64,000 nucleotides of DNA from Streptomyces sp. NBC_00461 (GCF_036013935.1 NZ_CP107902.1:248001-312000); one strand, 5' to 3'; numbered from the stretch's first letter, positions 8,188 through 20,432 are shown. Program-made: numbers and translations. The notes: generated by a model not told the origin, from the sequence alone.

Positions 8188-9911
8188 GCGGGCGGGGACG
8201 GAGGGCCGTGTTGCCGCCGGCCGACTACCGCACCGAACCGCCGCGTCCCCGGGACGGACTGGTAGTGACGGTAGGCAACAAGGCTGGCGAGAGGAAGGAG
8301 TTCGACTTCGCGAAGCTGCCCGCCCGGAGCGTATGCAGCACTCGCTGGCCGCGCTCTTTGCTGCCCAGTCCCGTCGGTGGACGAGCCACTCCTCCGCCGA
8401 CCACTACTGGAACCAACTGCTGGTCTTCGTGCGCTTCCTTTCCCGCCTGGACAACCCGCCTGAGGATCTCGACGGCCTGACCGCCGCCGCCCTGAAACGC
8501 TGGCGCGAGCGGAACATCAACACCAACACGGGCAGGATCACGCTGGCCACGATTCGGGTCCTGCTACGCGCGGACCCGAGGCTGCACACCGGTCAAGTGG
8601 CGGAGGAGCTCGCCCGCCGGGTGCCACAGGGAACGCCGAGCAAGCAGTCCTACGAGGATGCGGAACGCGAGCAAGTGCTGCTCACCGCGCAGCGCCAGTT
8701 CCGCGCCGCTTGGATGCGCATCCGGGACAACACCATCGTGCTGGAGCGCTGGCGGCTTGGGCAATTGCCCGAAGGCAGCCATGAAGCGCAGCTCGGCAAG
8801 GTCCTCGAGGTGATCGCGTGCACCGGAGACGTGCCCCGCGCACGGCGGAGCGATGGCCTGACCAACCTGAGACACCGTGGTCTCCTCGGCGGGGCGCCGT
8901 CGAACGGACCTGGGGACGGCTGTTCTTGACCCGGCACGAGCTGACTGCCTTGGCCGTGCTGCTGACCGACCGCTTTGCGTGGAACCTGTCCGTCTACGAC
9001 CGCATGCCCGCGCCCACCCGGGCGCCGTCGGTTGGTGAGAAGACGACGGTGACATACCTGGTGCAGGTGGAGAAGCGACGGCCCGGGGCGGGCCGGTGGT
9101 TCAGCACGGAGAACATCACCGACTCGGGAGCCGCCTCCCCGGGACGTCTGATCACCCAGGCCCTGGACGCCACCGCGCACGGCCGCGCGCTTGCCGCGAC
9201 GCTGGCCCCCGGCACCGACCTGCTTATGACCGCACGCCTGCAACAAGTCGGGCGCGAGCGCCGCGATCTGGATCGCCCACCGCGCATTGGCCCGCTGGTC
9301 TTCGGTGTTTCCCGTGTCGACGCCACCAGCTGGGCTCGAAGCCACGGGCTGAGCGGATCGCCGTTCCAACGCACCAGGCGCACGACGGTCACTCGCGAGG
9401 GCAGACCCATGCAGCACACCCAGGGCACCCACGAGAGCGTCTACGTGCTGCCCGACCAGCGTGTCCAGCGAGCATCCCAAGCAGTCTTCGAAGCTGGCGC
9501 CCACGAAGCACTCCAGCAAGCGCAGGCAACCGTCTTTGGCGGACACCTCGCAAGGGATCCGAACCCCGCGCATCACGAGACCGCGACGGCCGATTGCGAG
9601 GATGACATCACCAGCCCCTGGCCCGCCCCGGACGGGGGCTGCGCAGCGGACTTCCTGCTCTGCCTGGCCTGCGGTAACGCCCATGTCCACCCCGGTCACC
9701 ACCCCCGCCTCGCCCATCTGCATCAGCAAGTGATGAGCCTGCGCTCGGTGCTGCCCGATCGCACCTGGACGACGCGCTGGCACGACCACCTGCTGCGTCT
9801 GAACGACATACGCGACAAGGTCGGCCCGGCCACCTGGAATGCCGCGCTGGGCCGGGTCAGCGACCGGGACCGCACGGTCGTCGCGCTCTTACTGAAGGGG
9901 GAGCTGGCCTC

Positions 9912-9915
<4 letters not shown>
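8184..9915 (+). pseudogene. Older-element recombinase-like protein B', frameshifted
   Basis: Second gene of the older trio. Homology is spread over three frames: the start at 8184 (MSGRGRRAV) to about 8320, then the frame holding QHSLAALFAAQSRRW to about 8830, then RLFLTRHELTALAVLL to the stop at 9915. At least two indels are therefore present. The C-terminus keeps the cysteine motif seen in the intact B protein (DGGCAADFLLCLACGNAHVHPG). The start overlaps A' and the stop overlaps the GTG of C', the same operon layout as the young element. Confidence 0.78.
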
Positions 9916-12446
<2,531 letters not shown>

Positions 12447-12491
12447 GGCTCCGGGCCGGCTCGAGGGCGATCCCAGGTCGGCGCGAGGCGG

Positions 12492-12660
12492 GTGCAGGAA
12501 GGCTTCGGTTGCCGAGTTCCAGGCCATGGTCCCTTGCTGGCTAGGGCGGCGTTCAGCGGCCCCACCAACGCCACCCTGATCGAGACCGGAACAGAGTCCT
12601 ACCGCCTGGCCCGCTCCAAAGCGAACAACCAACAGGACCAAGTGATCACCTGCCGCGGAG
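12492..12660 (+). pseudogene. Possible IS21-type IstB C-terminal remnant
   Basis: A short stretch reading ATLIETGTESYRLARSKAN resembles the C-terminal tail of IstB ATPases of IS21-type elements. Nothing upstream continues the homology. It sits between the end of the older recombinase element and the grpB pseudogene. The call rests on one motif. Confidence 0.3.
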
Positions 12661-12661
12661 G

Positions 12662-13261
12662 TCAAGAACTCACATGCCTGGTGACGGGGCTCGGCCCTGG
12701 CTGCCAGCCGGTTTCGGCTGACCAGTGTTCGGCTGCCGTCATCAACACCTCCGTCGCCGGGGCCTTGATCTGCCCGTAGTCCAGCAGGTCCGGAACGCTG
12801 AGGGCCAGACGTCTCTTGAACGCCCCCCACGACCGACGAGCAGCCTCATTGGCACGCAAGTAATCCCGGAAGAGAAGAGCGAATCGGGCATTCGCGCCCC
12901 CTTCCTCTCGCAGATGCACATTGCACCGTCGAGCGCCGACCGGCGGCGCGAACACCAGCTTGCGGCACTCCTGGCCGCCCGAGATCTCGGTGCGGTTCCA
13001 CGGCTCAGGACGGCAACGAAAGCCGATCGCCGCAAGCAGTCCGGTCTGCTGGTTTTCGTCGATCGCCTCGACGCGGACCTGGATGTCCACGCAGTCCTTG
13101 GCAGCCAGTCCCGGCACCGAGGTGGAACCGACGTGATCTATTGACCGGGCATGCTCGCCCAGAGCGCCGCGCAGCGTCCTGGCCAGCTACTCGAACTCCA
13201 CTGCCCACTGCGGCTGGTAGTCCACCACTGCTACCGCAGCCGACTCATCGGGAAAAGGCAT
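12662..13261 (-). pseudogene. GrpB-family (UPF0157) nucleotidyltransferase-like gene with premature stop
   Basis: Reading from ATG 13261, the frame gives MPFPDESAAVAVVDYQPQW, then hits TAG at 13189-13187 (after AVEFE), and continues in the same frame as ARSIDHVGSTSVPGLAAKD to the stop at 12662. The family usually has the HxGSTSVPGLxAKxxxDI motif and about 170-200 residues; here 199 codons are present with one internal amber codon. A short product from a later GTG would lose the N-terminal part of the fold. A single-base change CAG to TAG would explain it. Confidence 0.75.
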
Positions 13262-13481
13262 GCCTACAGCATGGACGACCACGCCGACGCAAGACACGGT
13301 GGTCCCAGATCGAGCCGCGCTTCGGGCATCTCACGACGCCTGATCTTCACGAAGCATCCGCGAACCGGGGCCACTTGGAGTCGCCTTGGTGCGGCCGCTG
13401 AACACCGCCCTAGCCACCCTTGCCGGTATCCGCGCGCCGGAAGCCGTTCTTGGCCGTTCGGCGCGCGGACCTGAGGGCTCG

Positions 13482-16034
13482 TCACGGCCATATGGATTTC
13501 AGCTGCCACGCCTGCAGGTGGTTGAGGGTGGCGGTGCCGTCTTCGGCGAAGGTGTCGATGCCGGTGCTGGAGGGGTCGGGGAAGATCTGGTCGGTGAGGG
13601 TGACCTGTTCGCCGCGAGTGTTCTGGGCGTAGACCTCGACGGAGGAGGCGTCGACGAGGATGTGCAGGCTCAGCCGGCCGCCGTGGAGTTCGAGGGGGGC
13701 GCGCTGGATGCCGCCGAAGGTGGGGTCGAAGTCGGTGGCACCGGAGGCAGTGCGGTCAATGTAGACCTCGCCGGTGGTGGTGTCGTAGCCGATGCGGGTG
13801 CGCTGTCCGGCGCCGGTGCGCACGTCCACGCCGGAGCGGTCGGCGGTGCCCGGGGTGAGGTCGGTCTGGAGCTCGAGGGCGCTGCCGTGTACGGCGAGCG
13901 GGGTGGCGGTGCTCGCGACGCGGGTGCTGGGCACCCGGGTGCCGGCGCCGCGCAACGTGGTCAGTTCTCTGATCGGCTGCTGGTTCAGCTGGACCCTGCC
14001 GTTCACGGTCTTCAGGGAGAGCTGGCGGGGGAAGGAGTCGGCGCTGCGCCACGGGGTGGTGGGGATGGCCTGTCCGTAGTTCCAGTTGTTCATCCAGGCG
14101 GTCATGACGCGGCGGCCGCCGGGTGCGTCGGTCCACGTGTTGGCGGCGTAGAAGTCGGCGCCGTAGTCGAGCCAGTGGGCGCGCTGGGTGGTGGACAGGG
14201 CGGGCTTGTCGGCGGCGGTGAACTGGTCGGCGAGGACGTGGCCCCAGCCGCCGGTGTTCGCGTCGGCGATTTGGAGCTGGACCTTCTTGCCCTTGTAGGC
14301 GGCGGTGTTGAAGGAGGCCCAGTCGAGGTTTTCGGAGTCGGCGCCGGTGGCGCTCTGGACGATCTTGCCGTCGACGAGCAGGTTGACGCCGGTCTCATCA
14401 GAGCGGGGCTTGGCCTGGGTGTCGGAGAGGACGACCTGGTCGAGGTTGAGGTGGCCCCAGCCGCCCGTGTTGGCGTCCACGACCTTGATCTGGGCCTGCT
14501 TGCCCTGCAGGTCGGACAGATCCCAGGAAGCCCAGTTCAAGGCCTCGGAGTTGGGGCCGGTGGCGGAGCGCACCACCTTGCCGTCCACGATGAGTTCGAC
14601 CGCTGTGGGGGCGTCGGAGCTCGCGGCGTGGTTGCCGCCTCCGATGAGGAAGTCCAGGTACTTCTTGTCGATGGTGAAGGTCGGCGAGGTGAGCGTGCCG
14701 GTGGAGGCGTCGCCGTCCAGGAAGCTGTTGGCGAGGCCGCGTCCGAGGTAGCCGGTGACCTGCCCCTGGCCGGGGAGGATGCCCTGGGCCGGTCCGGTGC
14801 CGAAGGCGTCGCCGGTCGTCGTCCAGTCGCCGATGGGGCTGGAGTAGGTGCTGGCCTCGAAGTCGGCGAGGGTTTCCCCGCTGGGTGCCGGGCTGTCGCC
14901 CAGGACGGAGCCGGGCTGGTACGGGTGGTTGCCGCCGCCGACCTTGAAGTTGATGTAGTCGCTGGTCAGGGTGAACGCGGGCGAGGTCAGGGTGCCGGTG
15001 GAGGCGTCGCCGCCGTGGAAGCTGTTGGCGAAGTCCTTGCCCTCGAAGCCGGTGACGGTCTGTTGGCCGTCCACTGGCCCGGTCGCCGGCGCGCTGCCGA
15101 ACGCGCTACCGGTGGCCGTCCAGTCGCCGAACGAGCCGGACTCGAAGTCCTGCACGGCCGTGCCGCTCGGCGGCGTGTAGGTGGCGCTGTCGTCGGAGGT
15201 GAACTTCTTGCCGTCGAAGTCGCCGACGAAGTACTGGGCGCCGGAACCGCCCGCGATGCCACCGGGGTTGAGGTTGACCGCCAGCACCCACTTGGTCTTC
15301 TTCGGGTTGCCGTCCACGGGCAGCGGGAACAGGTCCGGGCACTCCCACACCCCGCCGGTCGCGCCGGCCGGGCCGAAGTCGCTCAGGTGGGTCCAGTCCT
15401 TGAGGTCGGGAGAGCTGTAGAAGGAGATCTTGTGCTGGTCGGCGAGGGCGACCGCCATCAGCCAGCTCTTGGTGGGGGCGTACCAGAACACCTTCGGGTC
15501 GCGGAAGTTGTTCGAGCCGATGTCGAGGACCGGGTTGCCGGCGTACTTGGTCCAGGTGGTACCGCCGTCGGTGCTGTAGGCGAGGGCCTGCTCCTGCTTG
15601 CCGGTCGCCTTCTGCGCACTGGTGTACACGGCCACGAGCGGCGGGTTCTTCCTGGTGCCGAAGCCGGTGGTGTTGTTCTTGTCCATCACCACGCTGCCGG
15701 AGAAGATCATCTCTTTGTCGTCCTGGGGGATGGCCAATGGGAGCTGCTTCCAGTGGACCAGGTCGGTACTGACGGCGTGGCCCCAGGACATGTTGCCCCA
15801 GGTGTTGCCGTCCGGGTTGTACTGGAAGAACAGGTGGTACCGGCCCTTGTACCAGATCAGTCCGTTGGGGTCGTTCATCCAGTTCTGGGCCGGGGTGAAG
15901 TGGAACTGGGGGCGATACTGCTCGTGGTAGAGCCCGGTGTCGGCCACGGCCGGGGAGGCGGCGACCAGGCCGAGCCCGGACAGGACGGCCAGCGCTGCGA
16001 GGAGTCTGCGGCGCGGACGGGTCGTTCTGGACAT
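13482..16034 (-). CDS. Secreted GH32 fructan hydrolase (levanase/exo-inulinase type) with nested inserted modules
   Basis: Extracellular glycoside hydrolase family 32 enzyme of 850 residues acting on beta-fructosides. ATG 16034 follows a strong AAGGAG site. Residues 1-32 form a Sec signal (RPRRR, hydrophobic core, ASPAVA cleavage). The five-blade propeller carries the nucleophile Asp55 in WMNDPNG, the RDP motif 178-180 and the acid/base Glu231 in ECPDLF. At about 295 the propeller is interrupted by roughly 317 residues of jelly-roll-like modules before resuming at WLDYGADFYAA (621); a beta-sandwich ends the protein. GH32 enzymes without the insert are near 500 residues. It is divergent from a LacI regulator at 16322 with a palindrome between, so sugar-responsive repression is likely. 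Confidence 0.92.
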   Translation of the reverse strand: MSRTTRPRRRLLAALAVLSGLGLVAASPAVADTGLYHEQYRPQFHFTPAQNWMNDPNGLIWYKGRYHLFFQYNPDGNTWGNMSWGHAVSTDLVHWKQLPLAIPQDDKEMIFSGSVVMDKNNTTGFGTRKNPPLVAVYTSAQKATGKQEQALAYSTDGGTTWTKYAGNPVLDIGSNNFRDPKVFWYAPTKSWLMAVALADQHKISFYSSPDLKDWTHLSDFGPAGATGGVWECPDLFPLPVDGNPKKTKWVLAVNLNPGGIAGGSGAQYFVGDFDGKKFTSDDSATYTPPSGTAVQDFESGSFGDWTATGSAFGSAPATGPVDGQQTVTGFEGKDFANSFHGGDASTGTLTSPAFTLTSDYINFKVGGGNHPYQPGSVLGDSPAPSGETLADFEASTYSSPIGDWTTTGDAFGTGPAQGILPGQGQVTGYLGRGLANSFLDGDASTGTLTSPTFTIDKKYLDFLIGGGNHAASSDAPTAVELIVDGKVVRSATGPNSEALNWASWDLSDLQGKQAQIKVVDANTGGWGHLNLDQVVLSDTQAKPRSDETGVNLLVDGKIVQSATGADSENLDWASFNTAAYKGKKVQLQIADANTGGWGHVLADQFTAADKPALSTTQRAHWLDYGADFYAANTWTDAPGGRRVMTAWMNNWNYGQAIPTTPWRSADSFPRQLSLKTVNGRVQLNQQPIRELTTLRGAGTRVPSTRVASTATPLAVHGSALELQTDLTPGTADRSGVDVRTGAGQRTRIGYDTTTGEVYIDRTASGATDFDPTFGGIQRAPLELHGGRLSLHILVDASSVEVYAQNTRGEQVTLTDQIFPDPSSTGIDTFAEDGTATLNHLQAWQLKSIWP
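14199..15149 (-). repeat. Nested domain duplication inside the GH32 gene
   Basis: Module B (residues about 390-543, bases 14406-14867) runs from DFEASTYSSPIGDWTTTGDA to LDQVVLSDTQAKP. Its first half is copied upstream (residues 296-370, DFESGSFGDWTATGSA to GGGNH) and its second half downstream (546-612, GVNLLVDGKIVQSATG to DQFTAADKP). Module A is therefore split at the GGGNH position and a complete sister module is inserted there, while A itself interrupts the catalytic propeller. Confidence 0.8.
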
Positions 16035-16205
16035 GGCGGCTCCTTGCAGGCATACGGGCTTCGGGCCAGCCGCACGGGGACTGGCGCGTGACACGCTTGA
16101 GGCATGTCGGGTACGGGCGGGCGGCTCCGCCGTAATCCCGTCCGAGGTCATCGGCGGGGTTGCCTGTCGGGACGGCACGGCACCGGCGGCTCCCGCTCCA
16201 GGCTG

Positions 16206-16215
16206 GAAACGTTTC
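16206..16215. promoter_or_regulatory. Palindrome GAAACGTTTC, probable LacI-family operator
   Basis: A perfect 10-bp palindrome with a central CG, typical of LacI/GalR operators, lies between the divergent GH32 (start 16034) and LacI (16322) genes. It is the natural candidate site for that regulator controlling both promoters. Confidence 0.6.
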
Positions 16216-16321
16216 GCCGAACGTACGGGCAACCCGTCGCCGAAGTCCAGACCCTGCTCAGGAAAACCGCGAATGCGAGGATGAGGACGCTGCACGGTGC
16301 CATCGACCACAGGGGGAAGCG

Positions 16322-17365
16322 TTGCCCAGCCAGCACAACGGCACAGGCCGACGAGCGGCGACGATGCGTGATGTCGCGACCGCGGCCGGGGTGGGGCTTG
16401 CCACCGTCTCCCGCGTCGTGAACGGCAAGTCCGTCACTCCTGACCTGGCGGAACGGGTGACGCGCGCGGCCGAGTCGCTCGGCTACCGCCTCGATGTGAC
16501 GGCCAGCAGCCTGCGCCGGGCCGACCGCCGCACCCGCACTCTCGGGCTGGTCCTGGAGGACGCGGCCAATCCCTTCTCCGCCGCGCTGCACCGTGCGGTG
16601 GAGGATGCCGCCGCCGAGCGCGGCGTGCTGGTCCTGGCCGGGTCCACCGACGAGGACCCGGTCCGCGAACGCGGCCTGCTGAAGACCTTCACCGGCCGCC
16701 GGGTCGACGGCCTCATCGTGGTGCCCACCGGACAGGCCGACGCCAGCCTCGACGCGGCCCGCCGGGCGGGTACACCCGTCGTCTGTGTGGACCGCCCCAG
16801 CACAGCGTCGCAGGTGGACGCCGTGACGGTGGACAACCGGGCGGGCGTACGGGCGGCGGTGAACAAGCTGCACGCGGCAGGTCACCGGCGCATCGCCTTC
16901 CTTGGGGACCTTCGCTCCATCTGGACCGCCGAGGAGCGCTACGCCGGGTTCGCGGAGGGGCTGGCGGAGGCGGGATGTGTCCTGCACCGCTCGCTCGTGC
17001 GGCGTGGCCTGCACGGTGCGGAGGCCGCCCAGGAGGCGACCCGCGAACTCCTGACTCTGGCCCATGCGCCCACCGCGTTCATCTCCGGCCAGAACCTCCT
17101 GACCGTCGGGGCCCGCATGGCCCTGCAGGAGCTCCGCCTGCAGCACCGGGTGGCGCTGATCGGCTTCGACGACCTGCCGCTGGCCGGGCTGCTCGAACCC
17201 GGCATCTCGGTGATCGCCCAGGATCCCGCCGCGATCGGCCGGGAAGCCGCTGGCCTGCTGTTCGACCGTCTCGACGGCGAGGACGGCCCGGCCCGCCACC
17301 GCGTGCTGCCCACCCGCTACCTCGCCCGCGGCTCCGGCGAGATCCCCGCCGCAGAGGACCGCTGA
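16322..17365 (+). CDS. LacI-family transcriptional regulator (fructan locus)
   Basis: DNA-binding regulator of 347 residues. The helix-turn-helix reads MRDVATAAGVGLATVSRVVNG, followed by the hinge and a periplasmic-binding-protein-like effector domain (TLGLVLEDAANPFSAAL to LIGFDDLPLAGLLEPGISVI). TTG 16322 has a GGGGAAG site upstream and gives a short basic arm; ATG 16364 would start directly at the helix-turn-helix and is a possible alternative. It is transcribed away from the secreted GH32 gene. A sugar released from fructan is the probable inducer, inferred from position alone. Confidence 0.87.
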   Translation: MPSQHNGTGRRAATMRDVATAAGVGLATVSRVVNGKSVTPDLAERVTRAAESLGYRLDVTASSLRRADRRTRTLGLVLEDAANPFSAALHRAVEDAAAERGVLVLAGSTDEDPVRERGLLKTFTGRRVDGLIVVPTGQADASLDAARRAGTPVVCVDRPSTASQVDAVTVDNRAGVRAAVNKLHAAGHRRIAFLGDLRSIWTAEERYAGFAEGLAEAGCVLHRSLVRRGLHGAEAAQEATRELLTLAHAPTAFISGQNLLTVGARMALQELRLQHRVALIGFDDLPLAGLLEPGISVIAQDPAAIGREAAGLLFDRLDGEDGPARHRVLPTRYLARGSGEIPAAEDR

Positions 17366-17481
17366 CGACCGTCTCCGCCACGGCGCCCCCGTGCCTGCGG
17401 GGTGTCCGAGGCTTGGAAATTCTCTGTAAACGAGTTGATTCCGATGTGTTGACGGGCCGAGCCGCTCGGTGCTTCACTGCC

Positions 17482-17529
17482 GGAACCGGTACCGAAACCG
17501 GTTCCGGAACCGCTCCCGGTATCGGTTCC
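17482..17529. promoter_or_regulatory. Tandem inverted-repeat operator array upstream of the second LacI gene
   Basis: Two adjacent inverted repeats occur. In 17482-17505, GGAACCGGT and ACCGGTTCC flank a 6-bp spacer. In 17506-17529, GGAACCG and CGGTTCC flank 10 bp. A further palindrome, CGGTACCG, lies within the first. They lie 73-120 bp before ATG 17602. The array fits cooperative binding of a LacI-type repressor, probably autoregulation. Confidence 0.65.
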
Positions 17530-17601
17530 GTGAGTCTCTGTACGATCGGCCCTTCGGTGCGGGAGGACAGTCCCGCCGCTGCGTGGAGGAGAGGAGGTGG
17601 C

Positions 17602-18609
17602 ATGGGAGTCACCATCGCCGACGTGGCCGCCCGGGCCGGCGTCAGCAAGACGACGGTCTCACGCGTGCTGAACAGCAAGGGCGAGATCAACGAGAACACC
17701 GTCTTGAAGGTCCGCAAGGCGATCGCGGAGCTCGGCTATGTGCCGAGCGCCGGTGCGGTCGGCCTCGCCCGCGGCACAACCCAGATGATCGGCATGCTGG
17801 TCCCTGACCTGGCCTGGGCCTGGGCCGGCATCGTGCAGGCTGTCATCGAGACGCTGGAGACCGAAGGCTTCGGACTGCGCATGCTGACCTGGAACCACGG
17901 TGAGGAGTCACTGCGCCGCCTGGGTCTGCAGGTCGCTGCCAAGTCGTTCGACGGTCTGCTGGTGATAGAGCCCGAGGGCGCCATGGGCTACATCACGGAA
18001 CTGCACGAAGCGGGGCTGCCGGTCGTGCTGATAGACGACCGCTTCCAGCGGCCGGGGTTCCCCTACGTGGCCACCACCAACCGGGAGGGGGGCGCGCAGG
18101 CGGCGCGGCACCTCCTGGAAATCGGGCGCCGTCGTCCTCTGGTCGTGACCGGTCCCGAGGCGTTCGGCTGTACCCGGGAACGGCTGGGCGGTTTCGTCGA
18201 CGTCTATGCGGAAGCCGGGCTCGAGATCGGCCAACGCAGCATCATCTGCGGCGACTTCCAGTTCGACCGCTGCCGGAGCGCGGTGGCGCGCGCTCTCGCG
18301 GACGGCGTGGAGTTCGACGCGGTCTTCGCACACAACGACCCCTCTGCGGCCGGCGTGCTGACCGCCCTGCACGAGGCCGGCCTGTGGGTTCCGCAGGATG
18401 TCGCCGTGGTGGGCTTCGACGACGTCGAGATGGCCTCGTACACCTATCCGGCACTGACCACCATCCGCCAGCCTATGCGGGAGATGGGTGCGGCGGCGGC
18501 GCGTCTGCTGCTGGACCACGTGCACGCAGTGCCGAAGGCGGCCCCGTCGTGCGTCATTCCCACCAGTCTCGTGGTCCGCGGCTCGACGTTACGGCCGAGC
18601 CCGAACTGA
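17602..18609 (+). CDS. LacI-family transcriptional regulator (ABC/GH operon)
   Basis: Regulator of 335 residues. ATG 17602 follows GGAGGTGG. The N-terminus has a canonical LacI helix-turn-helix (TIADVAARAGVSKTTVSRVLN) and hinge (VGLARGTTQMIGMLVPDLAW), then a sugar-binding effector domain ending in VVGFDDVEMASYTYPALTTI. It precedes the binding protein, permeases and hydrolases on the same strand, but a hairpin and about 490 bp separate it from them, so it may have its own transcript. It resembles regulators of xylan or cellobiose importers in Streptomyces, without enough detail for an inducer. Confidence 0.87.
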   Translation: MGVTIADVAARAGVSKTTVSRVLNSKGEINENTVLKVRKAIAELGYVPSAGAVGLARGTTQMIGMLVPDLAWAWAGIVQAVIETLETEGFGLRMLTWNHGEESLRRLGLQVAAKSFDGLLVIEPEGAMGYITELHEAGLPVVLIDDRFQRPGFPYVATTNREGGAQAARHLLEIGRRRPLVVTGPEAFGCTRERLGGFVDVYAEAGLEIGQRSIICGDFQFDRCRSAVARALADGVEFDAVFAHNDPSAAGVLTALHEAGLWVPQDVAVVGFDDVEMASYTYPALTTIRQPMREMGAAAARLLLDHVHAVPKAAPSCVIPTSLVVRGSTLRPSPN

Positions 18610-18654
18610 CGCCACGTCATCGCGACGCGTAAGGCGTCGGCGTCTCATCGAACC

Positions 18655-18699
18655 GTCCGTCTCCGCCGCTCCTGCCCAGCCCCGCAGGCGGAGACGGAC
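18655..18699 (+). terminator. Strong hairpin after the second LacI gene
   Basis: Perfect 13-bp arms (GTCCGTCTCCGCC / GGCGGAGACGGAC) with a 19-nt loop lie 45 bp after the stop. It probably separates the regulator transcript from the importer operon. Confidence 0.65.
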
Positions 18700-19099
18700 C
18701 CCCTCCCGACACGGAACTGACCCCACCGGACTTCGCGCAGGCCGGTAGGTCGTCCAGCTCAACCTGAAGCCGGTGCACGTACCGGCACGACCGGCCCCTT
18801 CGTCTTTCGGCCGGCCTCACCACCCTGCACGCGCAAGCCTGTTCACGCGTCATCGCCGAGGTGCCCTTTCCGTCGGCGCCTCCCCGATCCGGCACTCCCA
18901 GCGACACGCCTGGCCCACCCCCGCCCGGCCGCTACCGCTCCGGGACGGACGCTCCAGCCGCGACCTGCGGCTGACCGTCGATGCCATGCCACCGCGGGCG
19001 GCCTCCCCTTCACGAGCCGGCCCATCCGGACGCCCGCCCGCTCCCACTCTTCCTCTTCGCCCCCCGCGCCTGTTTCGCTCAATGGCAAGGAGCCGCACT
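18700..19099. promoter_or_regulatory. Gene-free 5' region of the importer operon
   Basis: No convincing gene is present in this 400-bp stretch. An inverted repeat at 18769-18786 (GCCGGT, 6 bp, ACCGGC) could be an operator for the upstream LacI protein, because it shares the CCGGT/ACCGG half-sites of the array at 17482-17529. AAGGAG near 19087-19092 is the ribosome-binding site of the binding-protein gene. Confidence 0.4.
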
Positions 19100-20398
19100 A
19101 TGCGTACCCCTACTCGTCACACTGTCAGAACTGTTCAGGTCTTGTGTGTCACCGTCACGGCGGCCCTGGTGGCCACCGGCTGCGGCCGCAGCGCCGACTC
19201 CGGGCCCGGCGCGGACGCCCCCGCGAAGCTGGGCAGCGGCAAGGCCACCGGCAAGGTCGTCATGTGGTCCATGGGTGATCCTGACAAGTCCCTTCAGAGC
19301 CTGGCCAAGAAGTTCGAGGAGCAGAACCCCGGCGCGAAGGTCCAGATCACGCCGGTGCCCTGGGCCTCCGCCCACGACAAGCTGACCACCGCCATCGCCG
19401 GCGGCAACACACCGGACATGTCCGTGATCGGCACCACCTGGATGGCCGAGATGGCCGGCATGAACGGCTTCCAGGCCACCCCGACGTCGATCAAGTCGTC
19501 GGACTTCTACCCGGGTCAGTGGGACACCACGAAGTACAAGGACGCCTCCTACGGCGTCCCGTTCATCGCCGACACCCAGGCGGTCTACTACCGCAGCGAC
19601 CTCGCGGCGAAGGCCGGCATCACGGGCGCCCCGGCAAGTGACTGGGCCGGTTACCTCAAGGATCTGAAGGCCATCCAGGCCACCGCGGGCAAGCAGAACC
19701 CGAAGCTGCGCTACGCCAGCGGGTGGCAGATCGGCTTCAACTCCTGGATCTTCCTGCTGCCGCTGGTCTGGCAGCAGGGCGGCGACATCTACGACCCGAG
19801 CACCAAGAAGTTCACCTTCGACTCGCCTGCGGTCGCCAAGGCGCTGGAGTACTACGCGAGCGTCCCGACGGAGGGCTTGGGTCCGACCGACAAGACGGAC
19901 AGTCTGCAGGCGTTCCAGGACGGACAGATCGCCGTCTACAAGGACGGCGCGTGGGTCAGCGGCAGCCTCCGCAAGGATGCACCGAAGCTGGACAGCAAGT
20001 GGAAGACCATGCCGCTGCCGAAGGGCAAGCAGGCGGCAGGGTTCGCCGGCGGCAGCGACCTGGCGGTGTTCAAGGACGCCAAGAACTCCGACGCGGCATG
20101 GAAGTTCGCCCAGTTCCTCACCGAACCCGCCAACCTCGCCGCCTACGCGAAGGCCACGGGTTCCCTTCCCGCCACGCCGGGGGCGTGGGACGAGGCGAAG
20201 CTGAGCGACGACGCGGCGATGCAGGCGTTCGCCGAGCAGCTCAAGGTCAGCAAGGCGCCGCCCGCCATCACCACCTGGCAGCAGGTCGCCGACGCCATCG
20301 ACTCCGAACTGGAGAGGCTGAGCCTGGGCAAGGCCACTGTCGCCCAGGCGCAGCAGGACTTGCAGTCCAAGGCCACCAGCATCGGCACGGGCCGCTGA
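19100..20398 (+). CDS. Sugar ABC transporter substrate-binding lipoprotein
   Basis: Extracytoplasmic solute-binding protein family 1, 432 residues, from ATG 19100 with AAGGAG upstream. The N-terminus is a lipoprotein signal (VLCVTVTAALVATGC; Cys about 29 is lipidated), followed by VVMWSMGDPDKSLQSLAKKFE, typical of oligosaccharide binders. It captures a sugar outside the cell and hands it to the two permeases that follow directly. Neighbouring GH3, GH32 and GH30 genes suggest beta-glucan- or fructan-derived oligosaccharides; specificity cannot be read. The aromatic WQIGFNSWIFLLPLVWQQ segment is part of the usual sugar-binding cleft. Confidence 0.9.
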   Translation: MRTPTRHTVRTVQVLCVTVTAALVATGCGRSADSGPGADAPAKLGSGKATGKVVMWSMGDPDKSLQSLAKKFEEQNPGAKVQITPVPWASAHDKLTTAIAGGNTPDMSVIGTTWMAEMAGMNGFQATPTSIKSSDFYPGQWDTTKYKDASYGVPFIADTQAVYYRSDLAAKAGITGAPASDWAGYLKDLKAIQATAGKQNPKLRYASGWQIGFNSWIFLLPLVWQQGGDIYDPSTKKFTFDSPAVAKALEYYASVPTEGLGPTDKTDSLQAFQDGQIAVYKDGAWVSGSLRKDAPKLDSKWKTMPLPKGKQAAGFAGGSDLAVFKDAKNSDAAWKFAQFLTEPANLAAYAKATGSLPATPGAWDEAKLSDDAAMQAFAEQLKVSKAPPAITTWQQVADAIDSELERLSLGKATVAQAQQDLQSKATSIGTGR

Positions 20399-20432
20399 AC
20401 GGCCGCCACGTGAGCACCCCTCGTAGGGACGG

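Noticed and set aside
13386..16091. Plus-strand open frame of about 900 codons
   Set aside because: It is the exact antisense of the GH32 gene, with a Gly/Val/Ala-rich low-complexity translation typical of reverse frames in high-GC DNA.
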